Assembly (NCBI RefSeq): GCF_049860805.1
Contig: NZ_CP187555.1
Span: forward strand, 62,001 to 126,000
Length of the DNA: 64,000 bases
Origin: Parabacteroides sp900760525
GTDB lineage: Bacteria; Bacteroidota; Bacteroidia; Bacteroidales; Tannerellaceae
Reading direction: 5' to 3'
Shown: positions 48,977 to 58,040 of the stretch, one piece after another
Layout: every line of letters starts with the position of its first letter
Position numbering within the stretch: the stretch's first letter is position 1
Program-made: the position numbers and the translations under genes
Notes under the pieces: generated by a model
What the model was told of the DNA's origin: nothing
Seen by the model: only the letters and a program-made list of their open reading frames with translations
Database searches by the model: none

Positions 48977-49969
48977 TTATCCCAAGTACTTCTTATGAGC
49001 TAATTTTACATTGTTTTGGTTCACAATCGCATAATGCAGTGTCGTGTCAATACGTACATGTCCAAGTAAGCGTTGCACCTGTTCAATAGGCATACCTTTG
49101 TCGATAGCCATTGTCGCAAGGGTACGACGGAACTTGTGAGGATGAACTTTAGGTATAGAAAGTGCTTGTCCCAATTTCCGGATTTTTACTTCTACGCCAC
49201 TGATAGTAAGGCGTGTGTGAGGAGAATGGAGTGAGACGAATAAAGCAGGATTGTCGTCAGTACGCCCATTGAGGTATTGTTGCAAATGCAGTTTGGTTCG
49301 GGCATTGAAGTAAACAACACGTTCCTTATTTCCCTTTCCGAATACCACACACTGTCGTTCGTGGAAGTCTATATCTGCTCGGTTCAGTTTTACCAATTCT
49401 CCTACACGAATGCCAGTAGATGAAAGAAAGTCTATAATGGTAAGGTCTCGTTTGTTAGTGCAACTATCTCGAAGTTGTTCCAACTGTTCGTCAGAAAGAA
49501 CCTCTTTTACAAGTGAATCTGTTTTAACCTTGTGGATGCGTCTGACCGGACTTTTGGCGATGTAGTCTTCATCTTCTAACCATGCAAAGAAGCTGGAAAA
49601 GATGCGCCGCATATTGTCAATGGTAACTTTGCTGGATTGATGTTCTTCTTGATAATCGGATAGATAAGAACGAATGTCGGATGTGGTAATATGACAGATT
49701 GCTACTGAGAGTGTAACTAATAGCCGTTCAATGGTATTACGGTAGTACGCTAATGTCTTATCCGAACACCCCTCTATTTTCTTTGCTGATATAAAGGAAT
49801 TTAAGAATTGTTCGTTTTCTTGTGTTTGTTGGTACACACACACACCTTTTTCGATAATCTCAACGTTATGCAGTTCTGATGTAAGCACAGCTTTAAGCTG
49901 CGCCATTTGTCGGCAATCTAAGTCACGCTGCATCTTCGCAACTATCGCCTGAATGATGTTCTCTTTCAT
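48977..49969 (-). CDS. tyrosine recombinase of the HsdS shufflon
   Basis: 330 residues from ATG at 49969 (MKENIIQAIVAKMQRDL). SAM-like N-terminal domain (FLNSFISAKKIEGCSDKTLAYYRNTIERLL), then the catalytic residues: Arg in STGIRVGEL, His-x-x-Arg in HPHKFRRTL, His in LLGHVRID and Tyr in LHYAIVN. It sits between the two hsdS cassettes, the usual place for the invertase of phase-variable type I systems. The frame is open upstream into the cassette without a stop. Confidence 0.85.
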   Translation of the reverse strand: MKENIIQAIVAKMQRDLDCRQMAQLKAVLTSELHNVEIIEKGVCVYQQTQENEQFLNSFISAKKIEGCSDKTLAYYRNTIERLLVTLSVAICHITTSDIRSYLSDYQEEHQSSKVTIDNMRRIFSSFFAWLEDEDYIAKSPVRRIHKVKTDSLVKEVLSDEQLEQLRDSCTNKRDLTIIDFLSSTGIRVGELVKLNRADIDFHERQCVVFGKGNKERVVYFNARTKLHLQQYLNGRTDDNPALFVSLHSPHTRLTISGVEVKIRKLGQALSIPKVHPHKFRRTLATMAIDKGMPIEQVQRLLGHVRIDTTLHYAIVNQNNVKLAHKKYLG

Positions 49970-50011
49970 AATTCTGATATTTATGTCTTTATATATAATA
50001 TAAGAGACCGC

Positions 50012-50025
50012 TAAATCAGAATTTA
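50012..50025 (+). repeat. inversion site C
   Basis: TAAATCAGAATTTA, plus orientation, followed by CCGATACTTGACC as at site A. It lies at the 3' end of the second cassette. Confidence 0.65.
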
Positions 50026-50722
50026 CCGATACTTGACCGTTCATCAAAAGCGGGAGAAGTTCGTCGCGTTGCTTAGTCAAATTTGATATTTCCTCTTGCA
50101 ACTTCACTATCTGCTCAAAGATCGGTGATATCAGTACCTCAAATCTATACGCAATATCTTTATTATCAGGTATGGCGATTGTGCTTTGTTGTAAATGGTC
50201 TTGCGTAATATGTCCCATCGTTGTTTTCCTTGCTTCTGCCATTTTCTTGAATACATCGACATAATACAAAAGTTGAAAATAGTAGAATGATTTCGGGAAA
50301 TCATTTGCAGATGTAACCTTAAAGATGTGCTGATTAAGTCCTCCAAGTCCATAAGCCCAGAGCATAACTTCCAGTGATGCCGACCATGAAAATAGCACAT
50401 CACCATTATACACCTTTACTGACTCTGGTATATTTGACGTTACCTCTTCAGTGTCAACAGAAATTCCATCGTGCATTTCTCGTATCTTGATAACAGGCAA
50501 TGACACTTCATCATCCTTTGGTCTGAATTTCTGACAAGCCAAACCATTTGTAAAAACAGCAATTTCAAAGAGGCTTCCACAATGCCAGCCAACAGGAATG
50601 TTGCGTTTCAGTTTCTTATTCCACACCATTTCGCCTCCGCTTGACTTATATGGTTTACCCTCCTCATTCGGGAAGTCAAACTGCACAAACCAATAGTCAT
50701 AGAGTTGTTTTGCCATCGCCTC

Positions 50723-50739
50723 TAAATTCTGATTTATCG
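50723..50739 (-). repeat. inversion site D
   Basis: Reverse complement of the 17-bp core of site A, at the 5' edge of the second cassette. Recombination of A with D would put this cassette behind the plus-strand TRD1. Confidence 0.75.
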
Positions 50740-50790
50740 GTATATAAGAAAAGGAGAGGAAAATCCCCCTCCTTAACTCTAAACCATGTC

Positions 50791-51189
50791 TCAGACATTC
50801 AAATCCTTCAGTGTTAACGCATAATTGGGACAAAAACCGTCCATTATACACTTCAAACCAAGTGTCTGATAATACTTGTGGTCATCATCTTCGGTACAGA
50901 GGTATTTGTAACCGTAGCGTGGCATGTACTCCTTGAAGAAGCGAGCCAAGTCTTTCAGGCTTTCTTCTTGGTTCTTCTTGAAGTTGCTGCGCACAATGAT
51001 GATAGACCAGTCGGGGAAGTTGCCTCTTCCACAGCTATACTCCCAGAAGCGGATATAGCAGTCTAAGTCACGTTCACGGATGTCCACACAAAAGCCATTG
51101 GCATGTGTCATTACGCTACAGCTTTCTCTGTAGCCAAATTTCTCACACAAGTAGAGATTGAAATCAAGAATTAAATCTTTTTGTGCCAT
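50791..51189 (-). CDS. hypothetical protein next to the relaxase
   Basis: 132 residues, Cys/Tyr-rich (CYIRFWEYSCGRGNFPDW, RYGYKYLCTEDDDHKYYQ). I recognise no family. It lies 35 bp downstream of the relaxase on the same strand and is probably part of the mobilization transcript. Confidence 0.6.
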   Translation of the reverse strand: MAQKDLILDFNLYLCEKFGYRESCSVMTHANGFCVDIRERDLDCYIRFWEYSCGRGNFPDWSIIIVRSNFKKNQEESLKDLARFFKEYMPRYGYKYLCTEDDDHKYYQTLGLKCIMDGFCPNYALTLKDLNV

Positions 51190-51224
51190 AAATAATTGAA
51201 TTTAAAATGTTAATAAATAAATGA

Positions 51225-52166
51225 TTATAAATGAAAGCCTCGCTTGCGCTTAACCTTTTTCTTTTTCATCAGGCGATTGAACTCTGCTTCTTCTGCGGCA
51301 GTGGCATCGTAGGATGAACTTCCGTTTAGCAAACCGAGACTGAAGCCAAAGCCATCATCGGAATGGGAAACGTTTTGCTGTGTCTCTTCTTTCTGCTGTT
51401 TAGGTTCTTGTTTGGCAGACTCCAACAAGGATGCACAAGCATTCTCTTCCAGTCGGTTGTCGATATTTAGATAGCTAAATTCTCGGCTGACCTTTGAACC
51501 GGAGAAAGAAAAACCGTTGTGTTTAAACTTGGCACCTTGTATTTCCCGTGTAGTCCGGCTGACCTTGAATTTCATATCAATGTCTCGGTCAGCAAGCGCA
51601 TCTTTCAAGTCATCCCAACTATGAACTTTAGGCAATTCTTCTTTCAATGCCTTGTATATCTCATGCTTTGCCTTATCGTAGGGACGTAAGCGTTCCTCTT
51701 TGATATGGTCTTTACCATTGGCAAAGTGCAAGTGATATTTGGCGGTCAGCATTTTGCAGACTTTCTCATTCCTGCGGAAGTCATTCTTGTCGCTAATCGT
51801 TTTGCCGTCATTGTTCACTCGGTTGAAAACGATATGGCAATGTGGATGCTCACGGTCGATATGCCGGGCAATGATGTATTGCGTGTTTTCAATACCCATC
51901 AGTTTCATATAGTCGTGCGCTATGTTCAGCATCAAGGCATCATCGGACTTTAGCCTTGCACTGTCTTCCGGTGAAAAGTTGAGCGAAGTATGTCCGACAA
52001 TATTCTTTACCTTGTCGTTGAGTAATGCTTGTAACTCAAATTGCTCTACCATCTGTTCGGGTGTGCCTTCTACTCCGACCGCTTCCAATAGTTTGGATTT
52101 TTCCTCTTTGAGGACATAGCGAACACACCCACCGAATGACGTTCCTTTAGTCTGTTTACCTATCAT
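51225..52166 (-). CDS. relaxase (mobilization nuclease)
   Basis: 313 residues. N-terminal MIGKQTKGTSFGGCVRYVL is the typical Bacteroides relaxase opening; the three-His metal site is HIDREHPHCHIVFNRV near 103-118. C-terminal tail is charged (KKKKVKRKRG). It would nick oriT and lead the strand during conjugative mobilization. Overlaps mobC by 11 bp. Confidence 0.9.
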   Translation of the reverse strand: MIGKQTKGTSFGGCVRYVLKEEKSKLLEAVGVEGTPEQMVEQFELQALLNDKVKNIVGHTSLNFSPEDSARLKSDDALMLNIAHDYMKLMGIENTQYIIARHIDREHPHCHIVFNRVNNDGKTISDKNDFRRNEKVCKMLTAKYHLHFANGKDHIKEERLRPYDKAKHEIYKALKEELPKVHSWDDLKDALADRDIDMKFKVSRTTREIQGAKFKHNGFSFSGSKVSREFSYLNIDNRLEENACASLLESAKQEPKQQKEETQQNVSHSDDGFGFSLGLLNGSSSYDATAAEEAEFNRLMKKKKVKRKRGFHL

Positions 52167-52464
52167 CTTTCAGTCGCTTTATAAGTTGATTAATGTGCTG
52201 AGCCATTTCCTCGCATTTGTCAGCAACGGCAAAGAACCCGTAGGTGTTCGCTTGTCTTGCCAACTGGTTAAGATTGGTGCTTTCGCCAATCAATTGCCGG
52301 ATGATGTGGATATGCTCTTGCGTGATTCGTTCACGTACCGAACCATTCTCGATGAGTGAACGGATGACTTCGCTCTGAGTCTGCTTGCTCCGTCTGCAAA
52401 GCGCACCAAGCCATGCGTGTTGCTGATATGACAGACGGAGTGTTATTGTATATTTCTTTTCCAT
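52156..52464 (-). CDS. mobC: MobC-like relaxosome protein
   Basis: 102 residues from ATG at 52464 (MEKKYTITLRLS); upstream starts add 11 residues. Ribbon-helix-helix-like N-terminus and the MobC core RQLIGESTNLNQLARQANTYG. It helps the relaxase bind oriT. Confidence 0.85.
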   Translation of the reverse strand: MEKKYTITLRLSYQQHAWLGALCRRSKQTQSEVIRSLIENGSVRERITQEHIHIIRQLIGESTNLNQLARQANTYGFFAVADKCEEMAQHINQLIKRLKDDR

Positions 52465-52507
52465 GTGAATTGTTTTTAGTGAATAATTTGTGACCATCGG
52501 GAGCCGC

Positions 52508-52528
52508 CTCCTCAGACTTTTTGAGGAG
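52508..52528. other. inverted repeat upstream of mobC, candidate oriT hairpin
   Basis: CTCCTCA (52508-52514) and TGAGGAG (52522-52528) around GACTTTT. In many mobilizable elements oriT lies next to the mob genes; the nick site is not identifiable by eye. Confidence 0.35.
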
Positions 52529-52601
52529 CAAGTGGTCGGGAAATGTAATACACCGACATTAACTTGCTACAGTAAAAAAGTCTCGATTTCTCTCCCTGTG
52601 T

Positions 52602-53681
52602 TCAAAGTCTGAATCCTCGTTTCTTAGGTGGTGAAACCTTCGGCTGTGGAGTGCCTTGTTGTACGCTGACGAGCTTCAAATCGAATGTTTCTATCAGTGT
52701 TTTCAAGATAGGATTCTTCCTTATCATCTGTTGGAAGATAGCTTCGTCAGGCTTCACATTGAGCAGATAATCGGCTATGTCGTACCCCTCTTTTCGCTCG
52801 TTTTCGGTGGCATTGGCTTCCAGATAATCGAACATACGCACCTCAATTCCGTAGCTTTTCATCAGACCGATTTTGCTCTGCCAATAGTCGGTCGCTCCCA
52901 AATCAGGGAATAACACAACGCTTCTTCCTGCCAGAACGGATAGGTTGTTAGCATTGAAGCAACCATTCTTTCCCCCCGATGCTATCCATAGGAATTGCGG
53001 TAGATAGTAGGAAGCAATGAGTGCCGTTTTTTCGCTTTCGACCAGTGCAACAGGACGGCTTTTGTCTTCAGGAAGCAAATGCTCACCGAAGAAGCATTGC
53101 CTCAAATTGTAATCGCCCTTGTGCAGTACGGAGTGTACCCATGTAACATGATTGTATGGTTCTTTTATCCGCTTACCTGTTTCGGAATTGTAAAGCATTA
53201 TCTTACCCGTACGGACTTTATTCTGATTGTCCGTCTGCCAGAATACAGTTGCACCGTCCCAATACTTGGATGTGCCAACCTTGTATCTCTTCATAAGTTT
53301 CAATGTTTCTGTTTCTCCGAACTGGGCCGATAGAAATTGAAATAACTTGTTCGCAGGATAGCCACGCAATGATTGGTTGACTATATCCAAATCAATGTAG
53401 GATGTGGCTATTGGTTGTATCTCTTTTATTGGTGCATAGTTTCTAAAACTATTCTCTGTGAACTTATCTTTTTCTGACGGATTCTGTTCAAAGTAATCAC
53501 GGGGCGTGAAGTGATAACCGCATTTCTGTTCATGGTCACAACGCCCCACGTACTCAGGGAACTGGATTTGCTTCTCCGTATCAATATACTTGGAAAAGCA
53601 TCTTTGGCGGTGGCAGTTCGGGCAAGTGTGCCGAGTGCTGACACCTTTGTAGGGCTCTAATATGAATCTATGTGTACTCAT
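52602..53681 (-). CDS. DUF6371-type zinc/Toprim-like replication protein
   Basis: 359 residues. N-terminal zinc fingers: CPNCHRQRCF and CDHEQKCGYHF. Toprim-like part: ALVESEKTALIASYYLP then WIASGGKNGC and VVLFPDLGATDYW. Such proteins pair with DUF3987 ATPases in Bacteroides mobilizable elements and probably start replication of the excised form. Confidence 0.8.
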   Translation of the reverse strand: MSTHRFILEPYKGVSTRHTCPNCHRQRCFSKYIDTEKQIQFPEYVGRCDHEQKCGYHFTPRDYFEQNPSEKDKFTENSFRNYAPIKEIQPIATSYIDLDIVNQSLRGYPANKLFQFLSAQFGETETLKLMKRYKVGTSKYWDGATVFWQTDNQNKVRTGKIMLYNSETGKRIKEPYNHVTWVHSVLHKGDYNLRQCFFGEHLLPEDKSRPVALVESEKTALIASYYLPQFLWIASGGKNGCFNANNLSVLAGRSVVLFPDLGATDYWQSKIGLMKSYGIEVRMFDYLEANATENERKEGYDIADYLLNVKPDEAIFQQMIRKNPILKTLIETFDLKLVSVQQGTPQPKVSPPKKRGFRL

Positions 53682-53759
53682 TGTATGTTTCTTTTTTGGT
53701 GTGTCACTTTTGTCGTTATTGTCGTTTTCGCTTGGAAAGTGTCAAAACTGACAAAAATG

Positions 53760-55148
53760 TCACGGGTTAATCTTTGAATATTCTCCATGCTTCTCTTTGC
53801 GGAACAATGTTCCGATGTTATCATTGAGAAAGCGTTGAAATGTGCGTTCCTTCATTCCATTTTGCTCGGCTATCTGTATAGCTTGGGCAGTTGTAAAGGA
53901 TGGAGGAAGTAGATTGACTATCGCCTGTTGTTGGCTGTTGAGCATGTTCTCATTGAGTATATTTTGAACGCTCAATGCGGATTCCTTGAAATACTCCGTC
54001 AGTTTAATGGCTCGTTCTACCGTCAACAGGTCGATATATGTTTTACCACACTCTCCGCAAGTCCATCGTGCTAATTGGATAATCAGGCAGAAACGGATGA
54101 TGTATATCTCCAGCTTGCAATAGATACTCACAATGGTGTCATTTGTCTCTTGGTCGCACAACTCTGAGAAGTGGTGCTGCCATTCGTAAAGCCGTCTCTT
54201 GGCATCCTCCGTGAAAAGAAGAATCTGCGGTTCTATCTCTCCAAACTCATTGAGGGCATACTCTTGTTGTATCAGCTTGTCAATAATGGCATTCCACTCT
54301 TGTTCGATGTTCTCCGGCAGTTCCTTGTCATTCCAACGTGCTTTCTGTTGCAGATTGGGCATCACGAACAGAATGCGGTCAATGAATCCGTTACTGGAGC
54401 GTTCGCCTTTAGCCAACTCGCTAAGAATCTTCTTTTGGATAGTACCGATAACTGAGATATACGGTCGCTTGATGAAGATGGAACTCTTGGCATTCTTGCG
54501 GTCGGATATAGTGGTCTTGGCACTGAATACCGACAACCAGAACTGTTCTTCCGAACCGTTGTTATAGCGGTTGAAGTTCTTGAACCAAGCGGATAATTCG
54601 TCAGCCCACAAGCATAAACCACGTTTGTTCTGCGCATGAATGAGGCTCAATCCTTCAGGTGTTACATCCGAAATCAAGAAGCGTTTACGGACTGGTTCCT
54701 GTGGAAATTGCTCTTCACCATTGTCCGCACGTTCTTTACGGCTCATACTCATTAACTCATCATACTTGGCAAGAGCCTTTTCAAAGACTTGATTCTTCTG
54801 ATAGTCGTAATCAAGAAACGGTTTCATCGCAAAGCTGAGCGGATGACTTTTGTTTGCTCCCGGTCTTCCTATCAGTGCCATATACAGGATAGGGCTTTCT
54901 ATCCAGCCTTGCTTGATTTGGGCAAGATGCGTGTTACCGATGCCAACTGCAATCGCTGCAAAAATTGCAGAGGCAATGTAGTCGGTAGGGTAGTTATGGC
55001 ATTCGTGTACCTCACTGATGATGCGTTGGATTTTTGTAGGGAATATGCTGACAGGAAAATCAGTGCCTGTTAGTCGCATACTTAAATCAACCGCTTCATC
55101 AATGATGGATGCTGGATTAATAGAATATGTATCCATAGCTACACTCAT
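53760..55148 (-). CDS. DUF3987 primase/helicase-like ATPase
   Basis: 462 residues. Walker A-like MALIGRPGANKSHPL near 90-104, Walker B-like GLCLWADELSAWF near 185-197. The rest is helical with a C-terminal winged helix (FTTAQAIQIAEQNGMKERTF). It likely acts in element replication with the Toprim-like protein. It overlaps the HTH gene by 4 bp. Confidence 0.82.
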   Translation of the reverse strand: MSVAMDTYSINPASIIDEAVDLSMRLTGTDFPVSIFPTKIQRIISEVHECHNYPTDYIASAIFAAIAVGIGNTHLAQIKQGWIESPILYMALIGRPGANKSHPLSFAMKPFLDYDYQKNQVFEKALAKYDELMSMSRKERADNGEEQFPQEPVRKRFLISDVTPEGLSLIHAQNKRGLCLWADELSAWFKNFNRYNNGSEEQFWLSVFSAKTTISDRKNAKSSIFIKRPYISVIGTIQKKILSELAKGERSSNGFIDRILFVMPNLQQKARWNDKELPENIEQEWNAIIDKLIQQEYALNEFGEIEPQILLFTEDAKRRLYEWQHHFSELCDQETNDTIVSIYCKLEIYIIRFCLIIQLARWTCGECGKTYIDLLTVERAIKLTEYFKESALSVQNILNENMLNSQQQAIVNLLPPSFTTAQAIQIAEQNGMKERTFQRFLNDNIGTLFRKEKHGEYSKINP

Positions 55149-55513
55149 TTAAGTTTCACGGATGATTTGGGCTTATGACGGACACTGCCTTGCATATTTG
55201 CCAGCATCTCCTCATATGTTTGTTCGGAAGTCTTTTTCCGTCCGTTCTCAATCCAAGAAAGAAGTTCGTCCTCGTAGAAATAGAGCTTCTTACCTTTCTT
55301 ATAGGCAGGAAGCAGTCCCTTGCGTACCAAGGTATAAATGGTTGGCTTGGCTTTTCTGATGATACGGCAAGCATCCTCAATTTCAACCAACACGTGTTTG
55401 TCTGATGTAGGAGGTTGAAGTTCCGACACCATTCTTTTCAACTCGATGACCTGTTCGGTCAGATAACCTACCGCTTCGGGCAGCTTATCAAATGTTACTG
55501 TTTCTTTTTGCAT
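55145..55513 (-). CDS. excisionase-like helix-turn-helix protein
   Basis: 122 residues. HTH_17/MerR-like core EDACRIIRKAKPTIYTLVRKG then LLPAYKKGKKLYFYEDELLSWI near 48-88. First gene of the replication/mobilization transcript; its promoter carries the 39-bp operator shared with the integrase. Confidence 0.82.
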   Translation of the reverse strand: MQKETVTFDKLPEAVGYLTEQVIELKRMVSELQPPTSDKHVLVEIEDACRIIRKAKPTIYTLVRKGLLPAYKKGKKLYFYEDELLSWIENGRKKTSEQTYEEMLANMQGSVRHKPKSSVKLK

Positions 55514-55540
55514 ACGTCGCTCGTTTTTAATTGTTCGACG

Positions 55541-55579
55541 GCAAAGGAAACAGGTGTTTCAATGGTGGAATTATTCACC
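55541..55579 (-). promoter_or_regulatory. shared operator/promoter, copy 1 (HTH-DUF3987-mob transcript)
   Basis: GCAAAGGAA, then GGTG, TTCAATGGTGG and ATTCACC, in the same order and spacing as 59183-59221. On the minus strand it ends in TTCCTTTGC, a -7-like box, 28 bp before the HTH start. GGTG/CACC half-sites suggest a dyad operator. Confidence 0.65.
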
Positions 55580-55639
55580 AAAACATAACTGATGAATAAC
55601 TTTTTGATGGTGATTAGTCGTGATTACAAGGAATTTAAG

Positions 55640-55647
55640 TACCTTTG
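55640..55647 (+). promoter_or_regulatory. -7 promoter box for the Mrr gene
   Basis: TACCTTTG matches TAnnTTTG; it lies 50 bp before the Mrr ATG. Confidence 0.45.
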
Positions 55648-55697
55648 TAGTACGAAATACCAATGGTTATTGAAGCTATAATATTAATTTGTTGTTT

Positions 55698-56627
55698 ATG
55701 ATACCGCAATTTGAAGAAATAAGGATACAGGCATTGAAAGAATTAAGCTCAGGGGGTGTTATGAGAGCGAAAGAATTACGTATCCCTCTGGCTAAGCATT
55801 TTGGACTGACAGAGGAGGAAATGAATGCTTGGTATCCTTCTGGTAATGGCGAAATATTCTTAGATCGTATTTCGTGGGCATTATCGTATCTTTTTATTGC
55901 AGGTCTTGTAGAGAAGCCTCAAAGGGGAGATTATAAAATTAGCGAAAAAGGCTTGTCTATGCTTTCTTCATGTACGGAAGAACAAATCAATGAGTTTGTC
56001 AAAGTGACTGTAAATGCAAAAACTCCAAAGAAAGGTTCTAAAAACAAGGAGACTTGCAATATTGCTTCCCATGTGGAAAATGATGAACGTACACCAGAAG
56101 AAGAATTGGCTGATTCCTATGACAGAATAAAGCAGAATGTGCAGTCTCAAATTCTGACAACTATATTAAGCAAGCAGCCGAGAGAATTTGAAAGGTTAGT
56201 CGTGAAACTACTTCAAGCAATGGGGTATGGTGGCGAGATCAAAAACTCTGGTATAGTAACGAAACTTTCTAATGATGGTGGTATAGACGGTATTATCAAA
56301 GAAGATATTTTAGGCTTCAATCATATTTCTATACAGGCAAAGCGATATGCTTTAGATAATAATGTTCAGCGTCACGAAGTTCAAAGTTTTGTAGGAGCTG
56401 TTGCTGGAACACCATCCAAGAAAGGAGTGTTCATTACCACTTCTGATTACACCAAAGGAGCAATGGAGTATGTGGAAAGCCTTAACGGTTCACCAACCAT
56501 TATTTTGATAAATGGGCAGCAATTAACAGAATACATATATGACTATGGCTTGGGATTGCAAACAGAGAAAGTCCTTAAAGTCATGAAAATGGATATGGAC
56601 TATTGGGATGCAATGGATAATGCCTAA
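55698..56627 (+). CDS. Mrr-type restriction endonuclease
   Basis: 309 residues from ATG at 55698. The N-terminal Mrr_N winged helix reads LSSGGVMRAKELRIPLAKHF and WALSYLFIAGLVEKPQRGDYKI. The C-terminal Mrr_cat nuclease has FERLVVKLLQAMGYGG, DGGIDGII (Asp) and ISIQAKRY (Q-x-K). Mrr enzymes cut modified DNA. It is the only plus-strand gene within the mobilization block, so it looks like inserted cargo. Confidence 0.9.
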   Translation: MIPQFEEIRIQALKELSSGGVMRAKELRIPLAKHFGLTEEEMNAWYPSGNGEIFLDRISWALSYLFIAGLVEKPQRGDYKISEKGLSMLSSCTEEQINEFVKVTVNAKTPKKGSKNKETCNIASHVENDERTPEEELADSYDRIKQNVQSQILTTILSKQPREFERLVVKLLQAMGYGGEIKNSGIVTKLSNDGGIDGIIKEDILGFNHISIQAKRYALDNNVQRHEVQSFVGAVAGTPSKKGVFITTSDYTKGAMEYVESLNGSPTIILINGQQLTEYIYDYGLGLQTEKVLKVMKMDMDYWDAMDNA

Positions 56628-56638
56628 TGGCATTGCAA

Positions 56639-57487
56639 CTATGCAATTTTTCTATCCAGTTTAATCTTGCACTCTGATTCTGTGTGCGACATTTTGCGTT
56701 CAATGGTGGATATTTCCGAATCACGGAGGGTATGAGCAAATACTTTCTTGATAAATGTGGCAGTCTGTAGGCGTGGCTTGCCGAATGCCTTGCCGATATT
56801 CCAACCAAAGTGCATGATGTCAATGGTTTTTAATTGAGCATCAATCTTTATCTGTTCAACTTTGGGTAGAGAATCAGAGAAGTAGTATTCTGTGATATAT
56901 CTACATAGACGATTAAGGTCAGTTTCACTAAGATAGAGAACCAAGTTTTGTTTCGTATATGAGAGAACCTTACCTAATTTTTCTTGCGATGCCCGTTCCT
57001 TTTCAGCCATAGCGTTGGCACGAAATATCTCGTATTCTGTTGGCTGATTGGATTCTTCGATGGGAAGTTCTGCCATGTCTTCGTTGAGTTCGGAACACGA
57101 TGGATTAGAAACCTCTTCTGTTATGTCAGATGTAGTTTCGATTTCAATTTCGAGTTCAGGTTCAGAAATGATGGATTCTGAATTTATGGTACTTTCGGCA
57201 AGCATGGAGTGTACTATAGGAGTTTCAATTACCACAGCCTTATTGCTGTAGCACTCAAATTTCATAAAGCACTTCTCTATTGTAGGTGAAAGAAATTGGC
57301 TGAATACCATTTGCAGATTGAGATAGATTGCACCCATGACAATGGAGCATACCACCAAAATAAGGTAGCTGCTGAACTCATCCCAACCATAGTGCAATGC
57401 GGTCTGACGGGCTAAAACACCAATGATGACGATTGTTCCGAAAACAATCAAATTCAAAGTTATATGTTCTATCTTTTTCTGCTCCAT
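56639..57487 (-). CDS. membrane protein of unknown function
   Basis: 282 residues. Two N-terminal membrane helices (LNLIVFGTIVIIGVLARQ and YLILVVCSIVMGAIYLNLQMV), then a Glu/Ser-rich low-complexity linker (about 95-150), then a basic helical C-terminal domain (LNRLCRYITEYYFSD onward). I recognise no family; it recurs in Bacteroides elements as I remember. Confidence 0.6.
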   Translation of the reverse strand: MEQKKIEHITLNLIVFGTIVIIGVLARQTALHYGWDEFSSYLILVVCSIVMGAIYLNLQMVFSQFLSPTIEKCFMKFECYSNKAVVIETPIVHSMLAESTINSESIISEPELEIEIETTSDITEEVSNPSCSELNEDMAELPIEESNQPTEYEIFRANAMAEKERASQEKLGKVLSYTKQNLVLYLSETDLNRLCRYITEYYFSDSLPKVEQIKIDAQLKTIDIMHFGWNIGKAFGKPRLQTATFIKKVFAHTLRDSEISTIERKMSHTESECKIKLDRKIA

Positions 57488-57570
57488 AATGATATATGTT
57501 AATCGTTTGTGTGCAAATATATATCATTTGCAAGATGTGTAGATACATTTCCCGGGAAGTGGCAGCTTTT

Positions 57571-57608
57571 GGCACAGGTAGGTAGCATTTTTCTATGCCA
57601 CCTGTGCC
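57571..57608. repeat. inverted repeat in the element
   Basis: GGCACAGGT (57571-57579) and ACCTGTGCC (57600-57608), inner pair GCAT/ATGC. It lies between genes and may be a replication, transfer or regulatory site. Confidence 0.55.
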
Positions 57609-57621
57609 ACAATAGCAAAGG

Positions 57622-57656
57622 AAAGTCCGACATGGGACTAGCCTACATCGGACTTT
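57622..57656 (-). terminator. terminator after the RhuM-like small gene
   Basis: AAAGTCCGA (57622-57630) and TCGGACTTT (57648-57656), 9-bp stem, loop of 17 nt. It follows the minus-strand stop at 57670. Confidence 0.55.
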
Positions 57657-57669
57657 TAAGTTGTGGGTA

Positions 57670-58032
57670 TTAGCAATTGTAAGTGTTAGCTGACCTTATT
57701 GGGATAAATAGTGATATGTCCTTCTGCTTGGAGGCAACTTTATTGATAAGCCATTTCCTGAATGCAGTGGAATGTCCCGTGTTTATTTGACAGGATAGGG
57801 CTATAATCATATTGAGATTATACACATCGGCATAATTCCCATTCTCTAACCTTATACATCGGCAGACTTCATACTTCTTTAAGATATTGGCTTTCAATAT
57901 CGCTTTTATGCGGGAGTTGATTGCTCCAACTGTTGTATAGAACAAGTCGGCAATCTCCCAAGCGGTCATCCAGACTTCGCCATCAGAGATATGGATGCCT
58001 TGTTCGTTGTTTGTTATGATTCCTCGTTTCAT
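57670..58032 (-). CDS. RhuM-like small protein
   Basis: 120 residues. VYNLNMIIALSCQINTGHST then AFRKWLINKVASKQ aligns with the RhuM core at 46007-47008, and the N-terminal part contains an HTH-like WMTAWEIADLFYTTVGAINS. It is shorter than RhuM. Function is unknown. Confidence 0.6.
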   Translation of the reverse strand: MKRGIITNNEQGIHISDGEVWMTAWEIADLFYTTVGAINSRIKAILKANILKKYEVCRCIRLENGNYADVYNLNMIIALSCQINTGHSTAFRKWLINKVASKQKDISLFIPIRSANTYNC

Positions 58033-58040
58033 AGCTGTGT

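Larger units (their letters stand above)
49970..50745 (-). pseudogene. hsdS: promoterless HsdS half-cassette (TRD2 alternative)
   Basis: Starts within the central helix (INQNLEAMAKQLYDYWFVQF then DFPNEEGKPYKSSGGEMVWNK) and codes one target-recognition domain plus the distal helix (ISNLTKQRDELLPLLMNGQVSVNSDL). It has no first TRD or start codon, so it is silent storage. Its sequence is distinct from the cassette at 47.6-48.4 kb. The frame runs on into the recombinase. Confidence 0.82.
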
